Part shown: positions 1 to 5,415 of the stretch, piece after piece
Position numbering within the stretch: position 1 is the first letter of the stretch
How the letters are laid out: each line of letters begins with the position of its first letter
Assembly: GCA_030591625.1 (NCBI GenBank)
Contig: JAUVAR010000195.1
Coordinates: forward strand, 1 to 5,415
Direction of reading: 5' to 3'
Length of the DNA: 5,415 bases
From: Candidatus Zixiibacteriota bacterium
Lineage (GTDB): Bacteria; Zixibacteria; MSB-5A5; GN15; FEB-12
Notes under the pieces: model-generated
The model's database searches: none
Seen by the model: the letters and a program-made list of their open reading frames with translations, nothing else
Told to the model about the DNA's origin: nothing
Position numbers and translations under genes: made by a program

Positions 1-434
1 GCAGCAGTTTCACGGGCAGAAGCACGTTCAAGCACATTTCGCAGGTCATGATGATCCCACTTAATCCCACCGCTCAGATCAGCATGCCCCGGTCTTGGGG
101 TGGTTGTCTCTTCTGCCAGACGTTTCTGCTTTAAACCGAGATTTTTAGGTATTGGCTTGAATGGGTCCATTATTTCAGACCAATTGGGCCAATCGAGATT
201 TTCAATTACGAGGGTGATTGGAGCTCCGGTAGTCAACCCAGAGCGAAGCCCCGATTTGATTTGTACTCTGTCTTTCTCAATTTTCATCCGTCCTCCCCGA
301 CCAAAACCTTTCTGGCGACGGGCAAGCTGGAAATTGATCTGATCACAATCTATTTGTATCCCGGAAGGCAGACCATCTAAAATAGCGGTCAACTGAGGTC
401 CGTGAGATTCACCTGCTGTGAGATATCTTATCAT
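1..434 (-). CDS. aroC: Chorismate synthase, N-terminal 144 residues (partial, runs off the left end of the window)
   Basis: Chorismate synthase converts 5-enolpyruvylshikimate-3-phosphate to chorismate, the last step of the cytoplasmic shikimate pathway, using reduced FMN. The reading frame opens with MIRYLTAGESHGPQ, the canonical start of the family; the GESHG motif at residues 8-12 includes the conserved His11. Further family blocks are ARRQKGFGRGGRMKIEKD (38-55), SGLRSGLTTGAPI (61-73), TPRPGHADLSGG (112-123) and RNVLERASARETA (132-144). The frame is open to base 1, so roughly the last 60% of a usual 360-400 residue protein lies outside. The ATG at 434 is well supported: an in-frame TAA lies four codons upstream with no other start between, and the family begins here. 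No good Shine-Dalgarno precedes it, unlike the two genes upstream. The 'RRQKGFGRGGRMKIEKD' style resembles the longer Bacillus/Deinococcus-type enzymes more than the E. coli type. It lies 78 bases downstream of the HDOD gene on the same strand. Identification is near certain. Confidence 0.97.
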   Translation of the reverse strand, partial: MIRYLTAGESHGPQLTAILDGLPSGIQIDCDQINFQLARRQKGFGRGGRMKIEKDRVQIKSGLRSGLTTGAPITLVIENLDWPNWSEIMDPFKPIPKNLGLKQKRLAEETTTPRPGHADLSGGIKWDHHDLRNVLERASARETA

Positions 435-440
435 AAATAT

Positions 441-469
441 AAATTACCCAAACGAGTAGTCAGGGTCAA
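441..469 (-). promoter_or_regulatory. Possible sigma70-like promoter directly before aroC
   Basis: On the minus strand TTGACC (464-469, five of six matches to the -35 consensus) is followed after 17 bases by TAATTT (441-446, only three of six matches to the -10 consensus). The -10 would end six bases before the aroC ATG at 434, so transcription would start at or next to the ATG and give an almost leaderless message. This fits the lack of a clear Shine-Dalgarno for aroC, but the weak -10 and AT-rich surroundings make chance a real alternative. aroC could simply be read through from the HDOD gene. Confidence 0.25.
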
Positions 470-514
470 CATAGATTCTTGTAGCAATAGGAAATTACCT
501 GAAGATAGATTCTT
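441..514. repeat. Interleaved short direct repeats in the HDOD-aroC gap
   Basis: The 10-mer atagattctt occurs exactly at 471-480 and 505-514, and the 8-mer aaattacc at 441-448 and 492-499. The copies alternate along the gap, but with unequal offsets (34 and 51 bases), so this is not a simple tandem duplication. The second 10-mer overlaps the HDOD stop codon. They could be paired protein-binding sites near aroC or chance in AT-rich DNA; the sequence alone does not decide. Confidence 0.3.
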
Positions 515-1841
515 ATTTTACTGCCGGTTCCATCGGACGAGTTACGACTTCTCCGTCAATATCCATCATCTTCATCCGCTCTGCTACTCGATTATCAAGG
601 TCCAGAGCATGTGAAGCGTTCAGATAAGTCCCTTCATCCATCGGCGAGATTTCTTTTATCTCGCAAAGAACTGCAACAATTTTTTTGATCGATTTATCTA
701 TGACATCAAGGGAAATTGGCAAATTCCTCATAATTTTCTCTTCTTCACCTTTTTCGATGTCGATTCGAAGAAGCTGCGAACGTCCATAGATAGCCATAGC
801 TGCATTATTCAAATAATGAGAAAGTGTCGAGAGAGCTATATTTTTTGCTTCAATAGCACCTTTGGCCCGTTCTTCCTCAAGCAGTTTTTTTGACAATTCC
901 TGACGTTCCTTAAACAGGTTTTCAACCATCAAATAAGTATTCCAAATTTCATGATTGGCTCTTGTCAGAATCTCTTCAGTACTGCCTATATCAACGCCCA
1001 GATAATCTGCTATCGATCTTGTCCACGACAAAAGTGATACTGATATTTCATCGATCTCTTCTTTGGACATGTCAAGTGCTTGCGCTACTTTGTTAATTTT
1101 GCCAATCCATGTCCCCACCTCAAGACCATTGGCAACAACTGTCTCCTGAGTCATAGTAGAGGCAAGTCGAATGACATTAATTAATTTATCATCATTTTTG
1201 TCAGGCTCAGTGTGATGGTTTCTGATTGCATCAGATATCTGCTCAGGAACACGCCATTTGACGGCAAGATGATATCCAACTTCGGCATGATTCATACCAA
1301 ACATATTTTCTTCTAGTGCGAGTATGTCATGTCCATTCTTAACCTGGAACAATACTTCACGATATTCATGGGGATGATGATGCAAAAAGAACATAGTTCC
1401 AATATCATGTAACAGTCCCGCGATGAAAGCTTCTTCGGCAGAGTTCAGACCTACACGAGGTGCAATTTTTTCTGCTGCGGCAGCAACAGTTAAAATTTGA
1501 GAGAAATAATCCTTAGGATCTACACCTGATTCTTCTTGAATTTTCTCAGGATGTAATATAGAGGAAGATAATGCCAGACACTTAACAGTTGTAACTCCAA
1601 GCATCTGTACAGCTCCATGAACAGTACTAATTTCATGAAATCTATTATAGAATGCAGAATTAGCCAGCTTTAGAATTCTGCCCGTTAATGACGGATCCTT
1701 TAAGATGATTGTAGCCAAATTATCGGCCGAAAAATCAGGCTTATCCATTTCATGTAATAGTTCAGATAAAGCCTGTGGTAGAGCCAGCAATTCGCTGTGA
1801 CCTCTAATTTCATCACCGACAGCAATTTTCTTATTTCCCAT
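513..1841 (-). CDS. HDOD-domain signalling protein with C-terminal histidine-kinase dimerisation-like domain
   Basis: A 442-residue soluble protein with no signal peptide or membrane segment. Residues about 13-212 form an HDOD domain, a relative of HD phosphohydrolases usually used as a signalling or protein-interaction module. Visible marks are LPQALSELL (21-29), a DPSLTGRILKLANSAFY block (49-65), AVQMLG (77-82), AGLLHDIG with His145-Asp146, NHAEVG with His185, and His209-His210. The Lys of active HD-GYP enzymes (HDIGK) is Thr149 and the usual later Asp is replaced in RLAST, so phosphodiesterase activity is doubtful. A helical region to about 300 leads to a charged coiled coil (303-335). A segment at about 335-400 resembles a histidine-kinase dimerisation helix pair, with STLSHYLNNAAMAIYG carrying His342 at the phospho-acceptor place. 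No ATP-binding domain follows; the protein ends after a 40-residue tail. The start at 1841 is preferred over an in-frame ATG at 1892 because GGAGGA lies just upstream and the extra 17 residues do not look family-like. It follows the sensor gene by 66 bases and probably works with it. The domain call is firm; the role is inferred. Confidence 0.9.
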   Translation of the reverse strand: MGNKKIAVGDEIRGHSELLALPQALSELLHEMDKPDFSADNLATIILKDPSLTGRILKLANSAFYNRFHEISTVHGAVQMLGVTTVKCLALSSSILHPEKIQEESGVDPKDYFSQILTVAAAAEKIAPRVGLNSAEEAFIAGLLHDIGTMFFLHHHPHEYREVLFQVKNGHDILALEENMFGMNHAEVGYHLAVKWRVPEQISDAIRNHHTEPDKNDDKLINVIRLASTMTQETVVANGLEVGTWIGKINKVAQALDMSKEEIDEISVSLLSWTRSIADYLGVDIGSTEEILTRANHEIWNTYLMVENLFKERQELSKKLLEEERAKGAIEAKNIALSTLSHYLNNAAMAIYGRSQLLRIDIEKGEEEKIMRNLPISLDVIDKSIKKIVAVLCEIKEISPMDEGTYLNASHALDLDNRVAERMKMMDIDGEVVTRPMEPAVK

Positions 1842-1845
1842 ACAT

Positions 1846-1851
1846 TCCTCC
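1846..1851 (-). promoter_or_regulatory. Shine-Dalgarno of the HDOD gene (decides the start)
   Basis: The minus strand reads GGAGGA, then four bases, then the ATG at 1841. This near-perfect ribosome binding site selects ATG 1841 over the in-frame ATG at 1892, which has no comparable site in front of it. Confidence 0.85.
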
Positions 1852-1907
1852 GTATGAGTAATATTTCGGCAGAAATGAGCCCTTTTTAACAATGAATATT
1901 AACTAAT

Positions 1908-4829
1908 TTAAGCTTTTTGACGGGCTTTTATCAGGCTGTCAATAATGTCGGTCAACTGTTCAATCCTGAACGGTTTGTGTAGTATTTGTACTATCCCTAA
2001 AGATCTAAGCTGTTCTTGATTGAGCCGGGCATCCCAACCTGTAACTAATATTATCGGTTGGGCAGGATGAACCGCATGAATTCGACGAGCTACTTCCAAT
2101 CCAGAAATCTCAGGCATAGCGAGATCGGTTAGTATTAAATCGTATTCCTGTTCCAAAGCGAGAGCAAGCCCATCCTCACCATTGTTGGCAGTATCAACCA
2201 AATATCCCTGCGACTGTCCCATTGCTGTCACCAAATCAAGAATTACTTCATGGTCGTCGATTGCCAAAAGCCTAACCTTACTATTAGTTTTAGATCCTTC
2301 TCCGGATTTAGTACCGAGTAATCGTCTGAAAGAAATGTATGCAGGACGAGCATCTTCGGTATCAATAGCTAAAGCAAAACCTGCTTTATCTGCGAGTTTC
2401 AGATATAGATCGTCAGGACGTAATACTGATGCCTCAATTGCAGTCTGATACTTGCCATGCCCTTCGACTCGTTCGACAGGCGGGAAATTCCTGCGATGGC
2501 GACTAATATCGATATATACAGCCCCCTGCTTCGGGTAGGAGTTAATCGAAATTATATCTTCGTCGGGCGTCCAGACACCAAACCTGTCAAGAGCGCTACC
2601 GATTAACTCTTCCAATTGATCCGAAGAAAGATCACAAACAGCATCCGGATCAATCTCAACAGTTATTTCACGAGGACGTCCCGCAATCATATGAAGCAGT
2701 CCTGAAATATGCAGACGTTCAAGTACACTACCAATAACCTCATGCATTGCTGTCTCTATAACGGGAAGCAATGATATATCGATATCATCATTTTCATTAG
2801 AACGGTTGTTACGCAATTTTATTGCTGCAGCCTCTGCCTCATCGATAATATTTACAATTTGTGAAGATACATTTGGTGTCAACTGATCATGCTGAGCGAT
2901 CAACTCAGCCGATCCAATAATTGCAGCCAGATGATTGTTCATGTCGTTAATCAAATCAGGTCCGACATAACCACTGCCACTCAATGGTTCTGAGTCAGAT
3001 AAATTCCTGTTGAGCATCAACCTGAGAGAATAAAGAGAAACTGCCAGCGTCAACATTTGTTCCCATTCTCCACGTTGCGAATCATCCATATCGTAAATCA
3101 GAATAAGTGCTGCCCCTGAATTTTCAAGTGCGCCACCCAATGGGCAAGTAGCCATGAAAAGAGGGAAACCACGTTCTCCTACCAATCGCTGCATACCATT
3201 TAAGCTATTTTGATTCAATGATTCAATCTTTGCAGCTACTTCAGATCGTCCATAAATAAACAACGGTTCATTACCAAACAACGCGGTACCAAACTCATCA
3301 TCAACACTATTTATTTTGATGTCACCAACAGCTTCGGAATTCCCGCGCAATGTTGATACAGCTGCAAACTCACCGCGATCAGATCGTTCGAATGTCAGAC
3401 CGATTGTTCCACGCGGTAAAGCCTCCGCAAGGATCTCGACAAAATAGCCCGGATCATCCTCAAACCGTATTGGACCACTATCAGAACGTAACAATTTTAA
3501 AACAGCATCAAACCCTTTACGTCTCGTAATATCAAGTTTTTGACTGCCTGCCTGTTTGAGGACAGCTCTTGCAAGTTTCGTAAAGAGATCAAACTTCCTC
3601 AACTCTTCTTCATTCACCTTAAACGCAGTTCCTGACCTTCGAAGCAGTAACGCCTCAGTTGATTGAGTCAGAGTTAATGGCAACACTAACGATGATGACG
3701 CTATCTCAGACGATCCTGATTCCGAAGCAGCTTCCTGGTTTACAATCAACGGCTTGCCCCGTCCAATCGCTTCGATCAAAGCAGTACGATAATTTTCTGA
3801 TATATCAACCAATGGTTCACTTCCACCAATGATAGTCAGAGCACCATGACGTAAAGCTACGAGATGAACAGATTCCGCATCAGCCATCCCTACCATAGAC
3901 TGCGTAAATCCTGTTGCGGGATCAGCACCAAGCAAGGCGGTTATTGTTGAAACCAATCGGGTCGTTAAACTGTTTGATTCAACTACTGACTGCTCGCTAC
4001 GATTTCTTGCTGAAGAAAGTTCACGGGTCAATCTTGCACTTTTTATTTTCTCGGCCAACCACTCGGTGACAGGCACCAGGTCTTTAATATCATCGTTGCC
4101 AAATCTTCTCTTCTCGGGAGAAAGTAACAATAGTACCCCAACCCGATCTGTTCCTGAGACAAGTGGCAATATTAAATTAGAACAATAATCCGATTCAATT
4201 TCATTCCCCGATTTATCAACCAACTCAAGTGAACCAGCTATGATTGGATCACCCAATTCGACCGATTGACTAACAGCATTGCGAGCGTAAGGATAATGCT
4301 CAAGTGCGGCCATCTCTCTTTTGGAAAGCCCCACAGAAGTAGCGAGTACAAATTCCCGCCTTGCCCGGTTCAACAGAAAGACAACGCCGGCACATCCCTG
4401 ATAATGAAAAACTATCTCACGCGTTGCAATGTTTACCATATCGAGCAACTGATACGGTTGACGTGAATCTTGTCTTAAGTTTTCAACGATAGAGAGCTTA
4501 GCTTCACGTTCCCTGAGACTATCACCCCTTGTCTGCCAGTAATCGGCATAAAACAGAAACCCAATTGTAACAAGAAGCATCCCGACACCAGTCAAACCGA
4601 ACTGTGTCATTTCAAGGATCGGATAAACAGAATCTATAAACCAAACAGAATATTCAGATCCCATTTTTACAGTTTGCCATACAAATGAGAATTGTACTAA
4701 GAGAGCTCCAAACAATAAGGGAAGCCTGCCTCCGACTTCGGAAGAAAACAATCGTAATCTAACAGCGAGAAAAACAAACAGTATTAACCAGGTTGCAGAT
4801 GCAATAATCCAGACCAGTTGATCAGACAT
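1908..4829 (-). CDS. Membrane-anchored GAF-rich hybrid sensor-kinase-like protein with degenerate kinase core and intact receiver domain
   Basis: A 973-residue inner-membrane signalling protein. Three hydrophobic segments lie at about 7-27, 35-54 and 76-95. Arg24, Arg26 and Arg35 between the first two suggest N-terminus out and the rest cytoplasmic. A short coil (about 101-120) leads to a GAF domain (about 121-262). A second GAF-like domain (about 283-427) and a more diverged third one (about 455-605) follow. At 620-675 is a dimerisation-like helix pair, LINDMNNHLAAIIGSAELI, where Asn628 stands at the place of the phospho-accepting His. Residues 685-840 have the length and hydrophobic pattern of an ATP-binding domain, but the N-box (SSDQLEELIGSALDRFG, 735-751) lacks its Asn and no DxGxG or GxGxG box is visible. 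Residues 851-971 are a complete receiver domain: Asp858-Asp859, phospho-acceptor Asp902 in LTDLAMP, Thr930, and Lys952 in HKPF. The ATG overlaps the miaB stop by one base and has GGAG eight bases upstream. A pseudokinase that receives phosphate from elsewhere is the best reading; ligand and output are unknown. Confidence 0.93.
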   Translation of the reverse strand: MSDQLVWIIASATWLILFVFLAVRLRLFSSEVGGRLPLLFGALLVQFSFVWQTVKMGSEYSVWFIDSVYPILEMTQFGLTGVGMLLVTIGFLFYADYWQTRGDSLREREAKLSIVENLRQDSRQPYQLLDMVNIATREIVFHYQGCAGVVFLLNRARREFVLATSVGLSKREMAALEHYPYARNAVSQSVELGDPIIAGSLELVDKSGNEIESDYCSNLILPLVSGTDRVGVLLLLSPEKRRFGNDDIKDLVPVTEWLAEKIKSARLTRELSSARNRSEQSVVESNSLTTRLVSTITALLGADPATGFTQSMVGMADAESVHLVALRHGALTIIGGSEPLVDISENYRTALIEAIGRGKPLIVNQEAASESGSSEIASSSLVLPLTLTQSTEALLLRRSGTAFKVNEEELRKFDLFTKLARAVLKQAGSQKLDITRRKGFDAVLKLLRSDSGPIRFEDDPGYFVEILAEALPRGTIGLTFERSDRGEFAAVSTLRGNSEAVGDIKINSVDDEFGTALFGNEPLFIYGRSEVAAKIESLNQNSLNGMQRLVGERGFPLFMATCPLGGALENSGAALILIYDMDDSQRGEWEQMLTLAVSLYSLRLMLNRNLSDSEPLSGSGYVGPDLINDMNNHLAAIIGSAELIAQHDQLTPNVSSQIVNIIDEAEAAAIKLRNNRSNENDDIDISLLPVIETAMHEVIGSVLERLHISGLLHMIAGRPREITVEIDPDAVCDLSSDQLEELIGSALDRFGVWTPDEDIISINSYPKQGAVYIDISRHRRNFPPVERVEGHGKYQTAIEASVLRPDDLYLKLADKAGFALAIDTEDARPAYISFRRLLGTKSGEGSKTNSKVRLLAIDDHEVILDLVTAMGQSQGYLVDTANNGEDGLALALEQEYDLILTDLAMPEISGLEVARRIHAVHPAQPIILVTGWDARLNQEQLRSLGIVQILHKPFRIEQLTDIIDSLIKARQKA

Positions 4830-5415
4830 TAGTTCGTCTCCGCAAGTTCTCCGTGCAGGGTGAAAGCGTCGGCAGCACCAATTCGAATTGGCACAACATC
4901 GCCAGGTTTTTGACCGGCGCCTGTAAACAATACTGTCTTGTTACCTTCTGTTCTGGCGCGCAACTTCGATTTACTACGTCGGGACTCTCCCTCCACCAAC
5001 GAAAATCTCACTTCTCCCAATTCACGCTGGTTTGTATCAAACGATATCGACTGTTGCAATTTGATCAATTTTTGAAGTCGTTCAATTTTTTCTGCTTCTG
5101 GAACATCATCATCATATCGGGCAGCAGTTGTTCCCGGGCGAACCGAATAACGAAACATGAACGCCGAATCATAGCCAACAGCTCTTACAGCCGAAAGCGT
5201 CTCTTCATATTCAGAATGAGTCTCAGACGGAAACCCAACAATCAAATCAGTTGTCAGCGAAACGTAATCGAGCGTCTCTCTTATATACTCAACAATTTTC
5301 ATGTAATGTTCAATCGTATAAACTCGCCCCATCTTCTTTAGAACTCGGTTGTTTCCGGCCTGCATCGGCAGATGAATATGACGCATTATTTTCGGTTCAG
5401 ATGCCATAACATCAA
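4829..5415 (-). CDS. miaB: tRNA-2-methylthio-N6-dimethylallyladenosine synthase MiaB, C-terminal 194 residues (partial, start outside the window)
   Basis: MiaB is a cytoplasmic radical-SAM iron-sulfur enzyme that adds a methylthio group to N6-isopentenyladenosine at position 37 of tRNAs reading codons that begin with U. The window holds its C-terminal part, open to the right edge; the frame continues as Asp-Val before the Met at 5407, so that Met is internal and is not the start. Family marks are RHIHLPMQAGNNRVLKKMGR, YTIEHY, the block SLTTDLIVGFPSET and YDSAFMFRYSVRPGTTAA, all from the second half of the radical-SAM barrel. From about residue 130 of this fragment comes a TRAM RNA-binding domain (VEGESRRSKSKLRARTEGNK, then VPIRIGAADAFTLHGELAE). 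The CxxxCxxC cluster and the N-terminal domain lie outside the window. The SAFMFRYSVRPGT block favours MiaB over the relatives MtaB and RimO. It shares one base of its TAA with the sensor gene's ATG. Family certain, subtype very likely. Confidence 0.95.
   Translation of the reverse strand, partial: DVMASEPKIMRHIHLPMQAGNNRVLKKMGRVYTIEHYMKIVEYIRETLDYVSLTTDLIVGFPSETHSEYEETLSAVRAVGYDSAFMFRYSVRPGTTAARYDDDVPEAEKIERLQKLIKLQQSISFDTNQRELGEVRFSLVEGESRRSKSKLRARTEGNKTVLFTGAGQKPGDVVPIRIGAADAFTLHGELAETN
4838..4841 (-). promoter_or_regulatory. Shine-Dalgarno of the sensor gene inside the end of miaB
   Basis: GGAG on the minus strand, eight bases before the ATG at 4829 and within the last codons of miaB. 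Together with the one-base TAATG overlap it points to translational coupling between the two genes, and it supports this ATG as the true start. Confidence 0.75.
4878..4891. repeat. 14-base perfect palindrome within the TRAM-coding end of miaB
   Basis: CCAATTCGAATTGG reads the same on both strands. It lies about 50 bases upstream of the sensor gene's start and encodes Pro-Ile-Arg-Ile-Gly, a normal part of the TRAM domain. Coding constraint explains much of it, but its place just before a downstream gene makes an operator conceivable. No supporting promoter elements were recognised nearby. Confidence 0.3.

Noticed and set aside
100..342. 80-codon plus-strand frame at the left end
   Set aside because: It is antisense to aroC, whose minus-strand frame shows unmistakable chorismate synthase motifs.
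435..512. Terminator after the HDOD gene
   Set aside because: No GC-rich hairpin followed by a T-run was found on the minus strand in this gap.
402..614. 70-codon plus-strand frame across the HDOD-aroC gap
   Set aside because: It overlaps the starts and ends of two real minus-strand genes, and has no ribosome binding site or family resemblance.
1863..1876. Small inverted repeat ATTTC-GGCA-GAAAT between the sensor and HDOD genes
   Set aside because: A stem of five mostly A-T pairs is too weak for a terminator, is not followed by a T-tract and could easily be chance.
1842..1892. 17-codon N-terminal extension of the HDOD protein
   Set aside because: A strong GGAGGA precedes the ATG at 1841; the ATG at 1892 has no such site, and the extra residues do not look like part of an HDOD protein.
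1842..1907. Possible separate promoter for the HDOD gene
   Set aside because: AT-rich words such as TTGTTA and TAATAT occur, but no pair has a proper 16-18 base spacing, so no promoter is called.
4853..5341. 162-codon open frame on the plus strand
   Set aside because: It lies wholly antisense to the well-conserved miaB frame, has a Cys/Arg/Ser-rich low-complexity composition typical of antisense frames and shows no recognisable motif.

Overview
The window is about 42% G+C by eye and holds four genes, all on the minus strand. None is truncated internally; the two outer genes run off the window ends. Reading in the direction of transcription (right to left): the 3' part of miaB (tRNA methylthiotransferase); a 973-residue membrane-anchored, GAF-rich hybrid sensor-kinase-like protein ending in a receiver domain; a 442-residue HDOD-domain protein with a kinase dimerisation-like C-terminus; and the 5' part of aroC (chorismate synthase). 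No RNA gene, mobile element, CRISPR array or convincing terminator was seen, and no gene-free stretch exceeds 80 bases.

miaB and the sensor gene overlap by one base (TAATG). The HDOD gene follows the sensor gene after 66 bases and aroC follows after another 78, with no hairpin/T-tract terminator in either gap, so a single miaB-sensor-HDOD transcript, perhaps continuing into aroC, is plausible. The two central genes have clear Shine-Dalgarno sequences. aroC does not, and instead has a promoter-like pair of hexamers ending just before its ATG.

The organism is a bacterium with housekeeping genes next to a signalling pair. The Shine-Dalgarno use, moderate G+C, GAF-rich hybrid kinase and HDOD fusion would fit an environmental, possibly uncultivated, Gram-negative-type lineage such as one of the FCB/Zixibacteria-like groups. 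That is an impression from protein style, not a demonstrated assignment.

The most interesting content is the central pair. The large sensor has a kinase core that looks catalytically dead: Asn where the phospho-accepting His should be, and unrecognisable ATP-binding boxes. Its receiver domain has a complete active site. The HDOD protein next to it carries a related dimerisation-like helix that keeps a His at the matching place but has no ATPase domain. This looks like a split or repurposed phosphorelay, or a scaffold pair, rather than an ordinary two-component system.
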